64,000 nt of DNA from Clostridium omnivorum. Lineage in GTDB: Bacteria > Bacillota > Clostridia > Clostridiales > Clostridiaceae. The DNA is taken from positions 280,001-344,000 of the forward strand of contig NZ_BRXR01000001.1 of NCBI RefSeq assembly GCF_026012015.1, in the 5' to 3' direction. Position 1 is the first letter of the stretch. Each line of letters opens with the position of its first letter. Shown one piece after another: positions 44,557 through 54,178 of the stretch. The position numbers and the translations under genes are program-made. Under the pieces are notes generated by a model. That model saw only the letters and a program-made list of their open reading frames with translations, ran no database searches and was not told the DNA's origin.

Positions 44557-47013
44557 TTACTTAATTGGTTTAAATCCTTTAAGTCTTAATGCATTTAATA
44601 GAACTGAAACTGAACTAAAACTCATTGCCGTTGCTGCAATTATTGGATTTAGAAGCGGTCCACCAAATATATAAAGAACTCCCATTGCTACAGGTATGCC
44701 TAGTGTATTGTAACCAAATGCCCAAAATAGATTCTCTTTAATATTTTTTATAGTTTTTTTACTTAATTGTATTGCGGTTGGTACATCCATTAGGTCACTT
44801 CTCATAAGAACAATATCTGCAGATTCCATAGCCACATCTGTACCTGATCCTATAGCTATACCAATATCAGCTTGTGCTAGTGCTGGAGCATCATTTATGC
44901 CATCCCCAACCATTGCAACCTTCTTACCTTCAGCCTGAAGCTTTTTAACTTCATTAGCTTTATCCTGTGGAAGAACCTCAGCTAATATTCTATCTATACC
45001 AACCTGCTTTGCAATTGCTTCAGCAGTTCTCTTATTATCCCCAGTAATCATAGCAACTTCTATACCCATCTTATGGAGCTGTTCGATTGCTTTCTTGCTG
45101 TTTTCTTTAACAGTATCTGCAACAGCTACAATACCTGCCATCTTATTGTCTACAGCAATGTACATTGGTGTCTTACCTTCACCAGCTAGCCTATTTGAGG
45201 TTTCTTCAAGGTTCTCTAAAGATATATTGCTTTCTGTCATAAGCTTTCTATTTCCCGCTAAAATATCTTTGCCATCTATTTTAACTTCAATTCCATGACC
45301 AGGTATTGCCTTAAAGAAATCTATGTTCTTAAATTCTAATCCTTTTTCTTCTGCTCCTTTTACAATAGCTTCTCCAAGCGGATGCTCAGAACCCTTTTCT
45401 GCTGAAGCAGCTATTTGTAATAGTTCATCTTCTGACATTCCATTAAGAACAACTATATCAGTAACCTTTGGCTTACCTTCTGTAATTGTACCTGTTTTAT
45501 CAAACACAATTGTTTTTATCTTATGTGCAGTTTCTAGTGCAACTCCACTTTTTATAAGTACTCCATATTCTGCTCCCTTTCCAGTACCAACCATAATAGC
45601 TGTAGGTGTAGCTAACCCTAGAGCACAAGGACAAGCAATTACAAGTACTGATATGAATATTGTAAGAGCAAATACTCCAGTTTCACCTGACATATACCAC
45701 GCTGCGCCTGAAAGAACAGCAATTGAAATTACTACTGGTACAAAGTATCCTGAAATAATATCAGCAAGCTTCGCTATAGGAGCTTTGGAACCTTGAGCAT
45801 CCTCTACAAGCTTTATAATCTGTGCTAAGGCTGTGTCTTTACCAACCTTAGTAGCTTTATACTTTATTGTTCCGTTTTTATTTATACTTGCACCAATTAT
45901 CTTATCTCCCACATTCTTTTCAACTGGTATGCTTTCTCCTGTAAGCATGGATTCATCTACTGAAGTCATACCGTAAGTTACTTCTCCATCTACAGGCATC
46001 TTTTCTCCTGGTTTAACAATAATAATATCTCCAACTTCAACTTCATCTATGGATATTTCTATTTCTTTATCGTCTCTTATAATTGTAGCTGTCTTCGGCG
46101 CTAGTCCCATTAGCTTTTTAATAGCTTCAGAGGTTTTGCCTTTTGTAACAGACTCTAAATATTTTCCCAGTGTTATAAGTGTGATAATAACTCCTGCAGA
46201 TTCAAAATATAAATCATAGGCATAATCCACATTACCGCTAAAAATCTGCACTATAGCAAATATTCCATATAAAAAGGCTGCGGAAGTACCCATTGCAATA
46301 AGAGAATCCATATTAGGACTTCTTCTTATTAATGACTTAAACCCAACTCTGAAAAATCTATTGCCTGCAATCATAACTGGTATAACTAAAACTAACTGAA
46401 CAATTGCAAAGGTTCTAGGATTTATCATAGGATCAATGATACTAGGAAGACTAAACCCTAACTTTTCCCCTACCATATGCCCCATTGAAATTGTAAGTAA
46501 AGGAACTGTGAAGATTAAAGAGATAATAAACTTCTTCCATAATAATTTTATTTCTTTTTCTTTCTTCTCCCTATCTTCATCAACAGTAACCTCATCCTCT
46601 AAGGCTTTATACCCAGCCTTTTCTATAACCTTTTTAATATCTGCTACTCTTACTTTTGAAGGTTCATAACTTATACTTAATTTTTCTGTTGCAAAATTAA
46701 CATTTGATTCAGTAACACCATCAAGTTTTTTTGTTACTCTTTCAATTGTTTTTGCACACGCTGCACAAGTCATGCCTTCTATTTTAAAGGTTTTGCTGCT
46801 TGACTCTATAATTGCCTTGTAACCGGCTTTTTCAACAGCAGCCTGAATATCTGGAATAGATACCTTTGTTTCATCAAAATTTATATTTAATTTTTCAGTA
46901 GCAAAGTTTACACTTGCTTCATTAACACCTTGAAGCTTTTTGGATGCTCTTTCTACAGCTTTTGCACAAGCTGCACAAGTCATACCTTCTATTTTTAATG
47001 ACTTAGTTGCCAT
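44557..47013 (-). CDS. copA: copper-exporting P1B-type ATPase CopA
   Basis: Two N-terminal metal-binding domains (each GMTCAACAK, starting near residues 10 and 80), eight membrane segments, the copper-channel motif [12 protein letters not shown], phosphorylation motif [11 protein letters not shown], the H-P motif [12 protein letters not shown] and the hinge [24 protein letters not shown]. The C-terminal helix contains [11 protein letters not shown]. 818 residues. AGGAGG precedes the ATG. Exports Cu(I); controlled by CsoR encoded upstream. Confidence 0.97.
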   Translation of the reverse strand: MATKSLKIEGMTCAACAKAVERASKKLQGVNEASVNFATEKLNINFDETKVSIPDIQAAVEKAGYKAIIESSSKTFKIEGMTCAACAKTIERVTKKLDGVTESNVNFATEKLSISYEPSKVRVADIKKVIEKAGYKALEDEVTVDEDREKKEKEIKLLWKKFIISLIFTVPLLTISMGHMVGEKLGFSLPSIIDPMINPRTFAIVQLVLVIPVMIAGNRFFRVGFKSLIRRSPNMDSLIAMGTSAAFLYGIFAIVQIFSGNVDYAYDLYFESAGVIITLITLGKYLESVTKGKTSEAIKKLMGLAPKTATIIRDDKEIEISIDEVEVGDIIIVKPGEKMPVDGEVTYGMTSVDESMLTGESIPVEKNVGDKIIGASINKNGTIKYKATKVGKDTALAQIIKLVEDAQGSKAPIAKLADIISGYFVPVVISIAVLSGAAWYMSGETGVFALTIFISVLVIACPCALGLATPTAIMVGTGKGAEYGVLIKSGVALETAHKIKTIVFDKTGTITEGKPKVTDIVVLNGMSEDELLQIAASAEKGSEHPLGEAIVKGAEEKGLEFKNIDFFKAIPGHGIEVKIDGKDILAGNRKLMTESNISLENLEETSNRLAGEGKTPMYIAVDNKMAGIVAVADTVKENSKKAIEQLHKMGIEVAMITGDNKRTAEAIAKQVGIDRILAEVLPQDKANEVKKLQAEGKKVAMVGDGINDAPALAQADIGIAIGSGTDVAMESADIVLMRSDLMDVPTAIQLSKKTIKNIKENLFWAFGYNTLGIPVAMGVLYIFGGPLLNPIIAATAMSFSSVSVLLNALRLKGFKPIK

Positions 47014-47083
47014 GTTTTTTCCTCCTGTTTCCTTGATTAAACATAACCATTTACAATAACTTGGCTTTGTATAAAAATATTTA

Positions 47084-47350
47084 TTACTTATCTATTATTT
47101 TAGATAATAAATCAATTATTTCTTCTATCTTCTCATCACCTTTATCTTGATCAAAAGCATCTTTAACACAATGATGCAAGTGCTGTTTTAAAATCATCAT
47201 ATTTGCTTTTTTCAAAAGAGCTTGTGCTGCAATTATTTGGTTAGATATATCTACACAGTACCTTCCATCTTCAAGCATCTTTATAATACCTTCAATTTGC
47301 CCTTTTGATGTCTTTAAAGCCATCAAAGCCTTCTTTTTTTCTTCGTTCAA
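47084..47350 (-). CDS. csoR: copper-sensing repressor CsoR
   Basis: A DUF156 helical repressor of 88 residues. The Cu(I) ligands of CsoR are visible: Cys in [10 protein letters not shown] and His-x-x-x-Cys in [12 protein letters not shown]. The TTG start was chosen because AAGGAG lies 8 bases before it; a GTG nearer the ribosome binding site is too close. It sits upstream of copA and behind a G-tract palindrome that is a good CsoR operator. Copper binding releases the DNA and induces the operon. Confidence 0.93.
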   Translation of the reverse strand: MNEEKKKALMALKTSKGQIEGIIKMLEDGRYCVDISNQIIAAQALLKKANMMILKQHLHHCVKDAFDQDKGDEKIEEIIDLLSKIIDK

Positions 47351-47370
47351 CTCTATCACTCCTTATTGAC

Positions 47371-47394
47371 ACCCACCCGGTGGGGGGGTGGTAT
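47371..47394. promoter_or_regulatory. CsoR operator-like G-tract palindrome
   Basis: ACCCACCCGGTGGGGGGGTG is a G/C-tract dyad in a region otherwise over 70% A+T, 20 bases upstream of csoR. CsoR binds sites of this type with C-tracts and G-tracts in dyad. Confidence 0.75.
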
Positions 47395-47485
47395 ATTTAT
47401 AATATATCAAACTTCTTTAAACATTTCAATAGTTTATGAAAAAATCTTCTTATTTATGTTGTGCTATGTTAATTTACAAAAAATA

Positions 47486-47522
47486 AATACAGCAGCATTA
47501 GTAAAGCTAATGGTGCTGTATT
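47486..47522 (-). terminator. terminator of the ABC exporter gene
   Basis: AATACAGCAGCATTAG pairs with CTAATGGTGCTGTATT (one mismatch) around a 5-nt loop, followed by TTTATTTTTTG on the minus strand. Confidence 0.85.
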
Positions 47523-47586
47523 GTTAAATTAATTATTATTCATAATAATCTTTAAGTAATATATTTTTCTTTCTCATGCCTTATTA

Positions 47587-49323
47587 CTAAAACATTTCAA
47601 ACTGCATGTTATATAAACTTGCATACATTCCATTTTTGCTTAGAAGTTCCTCGTGAGTTCCTCTTTCCTGTATTCCGTCATCATTAAGTACTACTATTTC
47701 GTCTGCATTTCTTATTGTACTTAGCCTGTGAGCAATTACAATAGTTGTCCTATTCTTTGCTAATTCATCAAGAGATTTTTGAATATACTTTTCGCTTTCA
47801 TTATCCAATGCTGAAGTTGCTTCATCCAAAATTAATATAGGTGGATTCTTTAAAAAGGCCCTTGCAATCGAAACCCTCTGCTTTTGCCCACCTGATAGTT
47901 TAACACCTCTTTCTCCAACATAAGTGTCATAACCATCTTCTAGTTCCATAATAAACTCATGAGCATTAGCCTTTCTAGCTGCTTCTATAATTTCTTCCTC
48001 TGAAGCATCGGTTCTACCATATGCTATATTTTCTCTTATTGTACCTGAAAACATATAAACATCCTGCTGAACTACACCAATAAAGTTTCTAAGTGACTTT
48101 AATTTTATACTTTTAATATCTATTCCATCTACTGAAATAGAACCATCGTAAACTTCATAAAATCGTGGTATTAAACTACAAAAAGTAGATTTTCCACCAC
48201 CAGAAGGACCAACTAAGGCAAAGGTCTTACCTGCATCTATGTTAATATTAATATTTTTAAGCACTTCATTTTTATTATCATAACTAAAGGATACATTATT
48301 AAATGTTATATTGCCCTTTGGATTTTTAAGTTCAATAGCATTTTTTGAATCCACAATTTCCGGCTCAGTTTCCATTACTTCTATAAACCTTTCAAACCCA
48401 GTAATTCCCCTTTGAAATTGTTCTGTAAAATTAACAAGCTTATCAATTGGATTTATAAAAATGTTAATATATAAAATATATACAACTAAGTTTGATGGAC
48501 TAAGTTTTCCACCACTAATTGCAAAACCTCCTGTTAATATTACACTTAAATACAATAATCCTTGAAAAAATTGATTTCCGCTAAAAAACCTTCCCATTAT
48601 AAAATAGCCAGCTTCTTTTGTCTCTAAAAATTCCAAATTGCCTTTGTGGAACTTCTTACCTTCTACCTTTTCATTAGCAAAGGATTTTACTACTCTAATT
48701 CCTGAAAGACTGTCCTGAATTTGTGCATTTACGTTAGCTATTTTTTCTCTGTTTCTTGTAAATGTAGATTTCATCTTCTTATTATATTTTATAGCAAAGA
48801 ATACCATAAGTACTGTAAATACAAACAGTATCAATGTTATACTCACATTAATACTTAGCAAGATTATAAAAGAACCTATAATCTTTAAAATAGATATGAA
48901 TAAATCTTCTGGGCCGTGATGAGCTAGTTCTGAAATATCAAATAGATCCGTTACTATTCTTGACATCAGCTTACCTGTATTTGTGTTATCATAATAAGAA
49001 AAAGAGAGTTTTTGGAGATGATTAAATAAATCACTTCTCATATTTGCTTCCATTTTAGCACCCATTATGTGTCCATAGGAGGTTATGTAATATTGACATA
49101 AATACTTCACTGCATACATTGCTAAAAGAGCTAGTCCAATATAAACTACTAATTTTATCATAGTGTTTTTATCTTGTAGTGTATAAACATTGTCCAGTAA
49201 GTAATTGACTATTAAGGGAAAAGCCAAGTCTATCCCTGATAAAGCAAGTGCACAGAACATATCTGTAAAAAACATACCTTTGTAAGGTTTATAATACGAT
49301 ATAAATTTTTTGATTGTATCCAT
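47587..49323 (-). CDS. ABC exporter (fused permease and ATPase)
   Basis: Six membrane helices (about 1-300) precede an ATPase domain with Walker A GPSGGGKSTF, Q-loop, signature LSGGQKQR and Walker B PILILDEATSALD, H-loop IAHRLST. The 578-580 residue half-transporter resembles MsbA/LmrA-type lipid or multidrug exporters and would work as a homodimer. Two ATG codons six bases apart are possible starts; the second gives better ribosome spacing. It lies downstream of a chemoreceptor with its own terminator. Confidence 0.92.
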   Translation of the reverse strand: MDTIKKFISYYKPYKGMFFTDMFCALALSGIDLAFPLIVNYLLDNVYTLQDKNTMIKLVVYIGLALLAMYAVKYLCQYYITSYGHIMGAKMEANMRSDLFNHLQKLSFSYYDNTNTGKLMSRIVTDLFDISELAHHGPEDLFISILKIIGSFIILLSINVSITLILFVFTVLMVFFAIKYNKKMKSTFTRNREKIANVNAQIQDSLSGIRVVKSFANEKVEGKKFHKGNLEFLETKEAGYFIMGRFFSGNQFFQGLLYLSVILTGGFAISGGKLSPSNLVVYILYINIFINPIDKLVNFTEQFQRGITGFERFIEVMETEPEIVDSKNAIELKNPKGNITFNNVSFSYDNKNEVLKNININIDAGKTFALVGPSGGGKSTFCSLIPRFYEVYDGSISVDGIDIKSIKLKSLRNFIGVVQQDVYMFSGTIRENIAYGRTDASEEEIIEAARKANAHEFIMELEDGYDTYVGERGVKLSGGQKQRVSIARAFLKNPPILILDEATSALDNESEKYIQKSLDELAKNRTTIVIAHRLSTIRNADEIVVLNDDGIQERGTHEELLSKNGMYASLYNMQFEMF

Positions 49324-49346
49324 CCCCATCCCCCATTCATAAAAAA

Positions 49347-49379
49347 AGTAAAGTGATTTACCTATAAAACCACTTTACT
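49347..49379 (-). terminator. terminator of the membrane-sensing chemoreceptor gene
   Basis: AGTAAAGTG pairs with CACTTTACT, followed by TTTTTTTATG on the minus strand. It lies 24 bases before the ABC gene start, so that gene may be partly uncoupled. Confidence 0.8.
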
Positions 49380-49417
49380 ATTTTACCACTATTATTTATA
49401 TTTTGTTAGCTATTTTT

Positions 49418-50965
49418 TTATTCTTCCTTTGAAATATTAGTAAGATTATTTGCCATTTTATCAATCTCATGTACTGAAGCTGCAACAGTTTGTATTGATG
49501 CAAGCTGCTCTTCTACAGAAGCAGCTATTTCCTTCATTTGTGAAGTACCTTGTTGTGACAATTTACTTATGTTGTCCATAATATCTACAATTGTATTAGA
49601 ATAATCATTAATTCTTTTGTTTGACTTTACTATTTCATCCATATTCTTATACACTTCATTGTTTAAGTTTGCAGTTTCATCAAACATTTTTCCTGATCTA
49701 TTGACCATTTGAAGCCCATTATCAATTCTGTCAATGTTATTTTCTGTTGCTACTACAGCTTTGTTTGTGTCATCCAGCACTTGCTCAATTAGCTTTGCGA
49801 TGCTATTTGCGGCTTCTGCAGATTGCTCTGCCAGTTTCCTTATTTCATCAGCAACTACTGCAAACCCCTTCCCCATTTCACCAGCCCTTGCAGCCTCTAT
49901 TGCAGCATTAAGTGCTAAAAGATTTGTTTGAGAGGATATGTCGGTAATTACCTGTGTTATCTTGCTTACCTCAGCTGATCTTTCCCCTAAATTTTTAATT
50001 AATACTCTATTTTCTTCAAAAGCACTTTGAATATTTTTCATTTCAACTATGGTGCTTTCGATTTCCTTTAGGCTTTTCTTAGTTGACTCACTTGCAGCTT
50101 TACCTGCACCATTTATTGCCTCAGCTTGATTTACGATGTCTAGCAAATCCTCAGATATGCTGCCAATTGATTTAGATGCATTCTCAATATAAGCTATAGT
50201 ATCTTCAAAGGTCTTATATGTTTTATCCGAATTATCTGCTATAACCTCATTAGCTGCAGTTGTTTCATCAGTTATGAATTTTAAGTCTGAAGCTGATTTA
50301 CTTAAACTTTCAGATACTTCCTTCACATTGTTTAATATCTTTGAAATCTTTCCTAATAGTTTTGCCTGTTCTTCTGCATCAGCCATTCCAAGCATAATTC
50401 CCCTTGATCTGTCTACAACACTGGAAGTCACAAAAGCAATAGCAAGAAACTCCAAAGTATTTGATAGAGAAGAAACAATCCAAGCCTTTATTACTGTTCT
50501 GTCTTTTAGTAATCCACTGCTAATTAAATCCCCCTGAACAAAATAATCAACGCATGCATAAACCACCACAGAAACTAGAAATGCCACCTTAACAATTCTT
50601 TTATCAAAATACATGGAAGAAAGAAAAATTGGAAATGAAAGTATAATATATGCATTCCACTTAAACGGTTTTAGTATAGCCCCAACTCCAATTACACATA
50701 ATATTATTCCAAGGTATTTAAACCATGGTCTATTATAAAATCCTAACTTTGAAATTATGTAAGGCACTATAAAAAGAATAAATGCTGCACCTATTTGAAT
50801 TTTTGCAGTATCCATTGAAATTGGAAAAATTCTAAAATAGATAAGAAAGAATACAATTGGAAGTATAACTACTGCAGTAATAAGTAATATGAAAGCTACT
50901 TTTTTATTAACCTCATATTCATTTTTGACTAAGTATTCCTTTTTTTCTTGTTTTGATTCTTTCAT
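49418..50965 (-). CDS. methyl-accepting chemotaxis protein with membrane-embedded sensor
   Basis: After a charged 25-residue start come about six closely spaced membrane helices (27-190) without an extracellular sensing domain. Then follows a cytoplasmic MCP coiled coil with tip [40 protein letters not shown]. There is no obvious HAMP. Total 515 aa. AAGGGGG precedes the ATG. The receptor probably senses a membrane state or a hydrophobic ligand, which is inference from the layout. Confidence 0.88.
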   Translation of the reverse strand: MKESKQEKKEYLVKNEYEVNKKVAFILLITAVVILPIVFFLIYFRIFPISMDTAKIQIGAAFILFIVPYIISKLGFYNRPWFKYLGIILCVIGVGAILKPFKWNAYIILSFPIFLSSMYFDKRIVKVAFLVSVVVYACVDYFVQGDLISSGLLKDRTVIKAWIVSSLSNTLEFLAIAFVTSSVVDRSRGIMLGMADAEEQAKLLGKISKILNNVKEVSESLSKSASDLKFITDETTAANEVIADNSDKTYKTFEDTIAYIENASKSIGSISEDLLDIVNQAEAINGAGKAASESTKKSLKEIESTIVEMKNIQSAFEENRVLIKNLGERSAEVSKITQVITDISSQTNLLALNAAIEAARAGEMGKGFAVVADEIRKLAEQSAEAANSIAKLIEQVLDDTNKAVVATENNIDRIDNGLQMVNRSGKMFDETANLNNEVYKNMDEIVKSNKRINDYSNTIVDIMDNISKLSQQGTSQMKEIAASVEEQLASIQTVAASVHEIDKMANNLTNISKEE

Positions 50966-51121
50966 GATTCGACCCCCTTTTACATATAAATAATACTAAA
51001 TTTGTCATGTAAAAGTAAGGCCTTTTTTGTTGAAAATTACATTTATTTTTAATATTTTTTTATTATTATTTGAACTTAATTTAAACATCCCAATAGAACA
51101 AAAATAAGCTTTAAATTTTTT

Positions 51122-51150
51122 TTGTTTATTTTTTATTATTGTGATATAAT
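51122..51150 (+). promoter_or_regulatory. cspA promoter
   Basis: TTGTTT (51122-51127) and a perfect TATAAT (51145-51150) with a 17-base spacer, giving a leader of about 68 nt ahead of the cold-shock gene. Confidence 0.75.
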
Positions 51151-51224
51151 AATATAGTTGTTAAAACACTGTTGATAAAAATTTATATCAATGAATATTG
51201 TGTTTTATCTTAGGAGGACAATTA

Positions 51225-51428
51225 ATGAAAATCGGAACAGTTAAATGGTTTAATTCAGAAAAAGGATTTGGCTTTATAGAAGTTGAAGGGGAAAATGACG
51301 TTTTCGTTCATTTTACAGCTATTCAAAGCAACGAAGCTAGAAAAAGCCTTGAAGAAGGTCAAAAAGTTGAATTTGAAGTAGAACAAGGACCAAAAGGTCT
51401 TCAAGCTGCTAATGTAGTAAAATTATAA
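51225..51428 (+). CDS. cold-shock protein (CspA family)
   Basis: A single cold-shock domain of 67 residues: [31 protein letters not shown] contains both RNP1 (KGFGFIEV) and RNP2 (VFVHF). The ATG follows AGGAGGACAATTA. These proteins bind single-stranded RNA and act as RNA chaperones. A short leader and terminator make it monocistronic. Confidence 0.96.
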   Translation: MKIGTVKWFNSEKGFGFIEVEGENDVFVHFTAIQSNEARKSLEEGQKVEFEVEQGPKGLQAANVVKL

Positions 51429-51473
51429 TAAAGGTTATAATATATTAAATATTAATATATAAACGCTGCTAGT

Positions 51474-51493
51474 ACCACCTTATTAAAGGTGGT
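51474..51493 (+). terminator. cspA terminator
   Basis: ACCACCTT/AAGGTGGT stem with 4-nt loop followed by TTTTC. Confidence 0.8.
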
Positions 51494-51522
51494 TTTCTAG
51501 TATACTGATTTATTACTTACCT

Positions 51523-51565
51523 TTTGTATGGAAAGCATTAACTGCATTAATGCTTTCCATACAAA
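51523..51565 (+). repeat. long perfect inverted repeat in leader of 164-aa gene
   Basis: Arms of 19 bp (TTTGTATGGAAAGCATTAA and its exact complement) flank a 5-nt centre. No T-run follows, so it is not a plain terminator. It ends 25 bases before the AAAGGAG of the next gene. Confidence 0.7.
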
Positions 51566-51600
51566 GGGTGCTATATACTATAAAAGGAGAGAATACAGCA

Positions 51601-52095
51601 ATGAAAAGAATTTACAATATAAAAAAGACTATATCAGTTAAGCAATTTATAGCTGAATTTGGAGAAAATTTTACTGAACATATGAAACAAAGATTGCTTG
51701 ATCTTGAAGTAAGAACAGTTCTAACAAGAAAAGATATCAACAATAGAGTTGATATAAAACATGTGGAGCATACTCGTTATGAAACCTTAACAGATGATAG
51801 AATCACTAAAGTTGAGAAGGAATATAGCTATGGCGAATTAGCTGTTATTGATGGATTGCTATACTTTTCCAATAGCTGTATTGTTAATAATGATCTTATG
51901 CAATCTCCAATAGTAGATAAAATATATTCACATCTTCAGAGCGAAGAAATATTAACAGACTACGATATTGCTGCAAAAAAAGTAGATGACAGCAACATAG
52001 ATTATGTGATTGACAGCATATTGGAAGCATGTCCTGAGGTATCACAGAGATATATGGATATTGTTAAAGGCATGATAGATAGATCTAAAAAATAA
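51601..52095 (+). CDS. hypothetical protein, 164 aa
   Basis: I do not recognise this protein. It starts at an ATG 11 bases after AAAGGAG and is hydrophilic, with VEHTRYETLTDDRITKVEKEYSYGELAVIDGLLYFSN in the middle and a helical C-terminus CPEVSQRYMDIVKGMIDRSKK. No membrane segment, no metal motif. It is behind a 19-bp perfect inverted repeat, and followed by a 300-base A+T-rich stretch with no other gene before the 23-codon ORF. Confidence 0.6.
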   Translation: MKRIYNIKKTISVKQFIAEFGENFTEHMKQRLLDLEVRTVLTRKDINNRVDIKHVEHTRYETLTDDRITKVEKEYSYGELAVIDGLLYFSNSCIVNNDLMQSPIVDKIYSHLQSEEILTDYDIAAKKVDDSNIDYVIDSILEACPEVSQRYMDIVKGMIDRSKK

Positions 52096-52390
52096 TATTC
52101 AATATTATCTTGCATATTTTGAAAAGATGATATATAATAAATAAGTTGATTAATTTTTCTTTATAGAAGAGTTGCAAAGTACAATTGCAAAATGAGAGTT
52201 GCTTAAAATATTAGAGTTATTAAATGTTAGAAAACATATGAATCTATTATATATATTTATAGAATCTTCAATTTCTTACTTCTAATTTAATCCCTAATTT
52301 TTAGATTTTGTCCTTTCTTGTACTAAGTACTATATTTATAGTATATATAGTCTTGCGACATTTCTATTGGAAATAATAGGAGGTACGCAA

Positions 52391-52462
52391 ATGAAGTTTG
52401 AAATGGAATTCATACTTACAGAAGATGTTATTGAAGAATGTTTATCTGAATGTTTAGAATAA
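52391..52462 (+). CDS. 23-residue peptide ORF
   Basis: An ATG lies 8 bases after a perfect AGGAGG and opens 23 codons: MKFEMEFILTEDVIEECLSE followed by CLE. The product is acidic with two cysteines four residues apart. A terminator follows 15 bases after the stop, and a TTGTAC, 18 bases, TATATA promoter-like pair lies upstream. The layout is that of an independent small gene. Function unknown; it could be a regulatory peptide or a small membrane-associated or modified peptide. Confidence 0.5.
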   Translation: MKFEMEFILTEDVIEECLSECLE

Positions 52463-52476
52463 TAATGTCTTAGATG

Positions 52477-52516
52477 AGCTATCAATGCTGAAATGTGTTG
52501 ATAGCTTTTATATTTT
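52477..52516 (+). terminator. terminator of the 23-residue ORF
   Basis: AGCTATCAA/TTGATAGCT stem followed by TTTATATTTT. Confidence 0.75.
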
Positions 52517-52594
52517 AATAGTACAATTAGATTAAAATATGATAAAATAAAGCACACTATAAAAAGATTTATATTGCAAAGCGAGGTAAAAATT

Positions 52595-53434
52595 GTGATT
52601 CAAATAGGTGATTTTAACAAACTGCAAGTTGTAAGAATAGCGGAAATTGGCTACTATTTAGATGGTGGCACTGGTAATACATCAGATGATATATTACTTC
52701 CTAACAAGAGTGCTTTAAATGCAGAGCTTAATATCGGGGACCAGGTTGATGCTTTCATTTATAGAGATTCAAAGGATAGAATAATTGCTACTCTAAAAAA
52801 ACCACTAGCGAAGGTTGGAGATTTAGCCTACTTAAAAGTTGTTTCCACTACTAAAATAGGCAGCTTTGTGAATTTTGGATTAGAAAGGGACATTTTCGTT
52901 CCTTTCCGTGAAAAAGTTTATGCCCTTCAAAATGATAAATATTACTTATTCTACATTTATCTTGATAAAACTGGTAGACTAGCGGCTACTACAGATATCG
53001 AAAAGCATTTACAAAACCCTAAAGGATTTAAAATAGGAGATCATACAACAGGTACTGTGTACGGCTTCCAAACTAACGGCAGTGTAAAAGTAGCAGTTAA
53101 TAATCTTTATAAAGGCGTAATTCTACATAATGAATATTTTAATGAACTTAAGCATGGTGATGTAATTGAACTTACAATAAACAAGTTTTATGAAGATGGC
53201 AGAATAGGTGTTACCCCAAGAAAGTCCTCAAGAGAGGAAGTAGTTTCTCTACAAGATACTATTTTAGATTATCTTAAAACTCATGATGGTTTTATGACTT
53301 TTAATGACAAGACTTCACCTGAAAATATATACAATACATTTCATGTTAGTAAAAATCACTTTAAGAATGCTCTTGGTGGACTTATGAAAAAAAATTTAAT
53401 TGAGCAGAATAGTGAAGGAACTAAACTAAAATAA
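52595..53434 (+). CDS. CvfB/YitL family S1-like RNA-binding protein
   Basis: The layout is that of CvfB: an N-terminal S1-like strand (GYYLDGGTGNTSDDILLPNKSA), then two further S1-type domains (AYLKVVSTTKIGSFVNFGLERDIFVPF and TGTVYGFQTNGSVKVAV), ending in a winged-helix (ILDYLKTHDGFMTFNDKTSPENIYNTFHVSKNHFKNALGGLMKK). 279 residues, near the usual 290-300. The GTG start, 7 bases after GAGGT, fits the family N-terminus IGDFNKLQVVR. In S. aureus CvfB affects virulence factor expression and RNA. Confidence 0.9.
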   Translation: MIQIGDFNKLQVVRIAEIGYYLDGGTGNTSDDILLPNKSALNAELNIGDQVDAFIYRDSKDRIIATLKKPLAKVGDLAYLKVVSTTKIGSFVNFGLERDIFVPFREKVYALQNDKYYLFYIYLDKTGRLAATTDIEKHLQNPKGFKIGDHTTGTVYGFQTNGSVKVAVNNLYKGVILHNEYFNELKHGDVIELTINKFYEDGRIGVTPRKSSREEVVSLQDTILDYLKTHDGFMTFNDKTSPENIYNTFHVSKNHFKNALGGLMKKNLIEQNSEGTKLK

Positions 53435-53454
53435 TTATTCAGCAGAATAAAAAC

Positions 53455-53490
53455 GGTTTTCTTAATATCAAAATTAAGAAAGCCATTTTT
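53455..53490 (+). terminator. cvfB terminator (also serves the opposite gene)
   Basis: GGTTTTCTTAAT and ATTAAGAAAGCC form a 12-bp stem with one G-T pair, followed by ATTTTTTG; convergent with the nitroreductase gene. Confidence 0.8.
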
Positions 53491-53493
53491 TGC

Positions 53494-54063
53494 TTATCTA
53501 ATATAGTTTATTGCATTATTTTTTCTCTCAAAAGCTTTTAGATCCTTTGTTACAGCTGAATAACCAAGAGTTATTGCAAACAATGGTTCATATTCTACAG
53601 GTATGTTTAGTTTCTTAACCTCTTCCTGTTCTTCAAATATAAAACTAGTTAATCCTACCCAGCATGATGCCACTCCTATACTTTTAGCTGCAAGTAGTAT
53701 ATTTTGTGCTGCTGCACTGCAATCAGCCATTGGGCAATAGGGTAATTCTTTATTGTTATTCTTTTTGCCAGACACAATAACAACTGTTGGAGCATTATAA
53801 AAAACATGATACTTTTCATTTTGCGCCATTTTTACTATCCAATCTGTTTTAGCTTTTTCCATCAGCTGCTTTGTTTTAACATTTAAATCTTCAATTACTT
53901 CTTTACTTTGAATTACAGTAAAATACCAGGGTTGATCATTATGTCCACTTGGAGCATAAATACCAGCCTCTAATATAGTATTAAGTTCTTCTTCTTTTAC
54001 TTGTTCAGGTAAATATCTTCTAATACTTCTTCTGTCTTTAATAGTTTCAATAATTTGATTCAT
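53494..54063 (-). CDS. nitroreductase family protein
   Basis: Flavin-dependent fold: IKDRRSIRRYLPEQV at the start (FMN-binding R-R-S-x-R), IYAPSGHNDQPWYF, and ADCSAAAQNILLAAKSIGVASCWVGL near the C-terminal half, typical of the NADPH nitroreductase family. 189 residues. The ATG follows GGAGGAAACT. The reduced substrate is unknown. It is downstream of an MFS-MarR group on the same strand. Confidence 0.92.
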   Translation of the reverse strand: MNQIIETIKDRRSIRRYLPEQVKEEELNTILEAGIYAPSGHNDQPWYFTVIQSKEVIEDLNVKTKQLMEKAKTDWIVKMAQNEKYHVFYNAPTVVIVSGKKNNNKELPYCPMADCSAAAQNILLAAKSIGVASCWVGLTSFIFEEQEEVKKLNIPVEYEPLFAITLGYSAVTKDLKAFERKNNAINYIR

Positions 54064-54178
54064 AGTTTCCTCCATATTTCCTTTATCCTGTGCAAACTAA
54101 TAAATTCACACAAACCAGTCTGCATTTAAATTCATTTTGTACTTAAAAATTAGCTGTGATTGTGCAATATTCATTAGA

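Noticed and set aside
45323-45796. 157-codon frame opposite copA
   Set aside because: It is a mirror of the strongly conserved copA coding sequence; composition and lack of a ribosome binding site mark it as a shadow.
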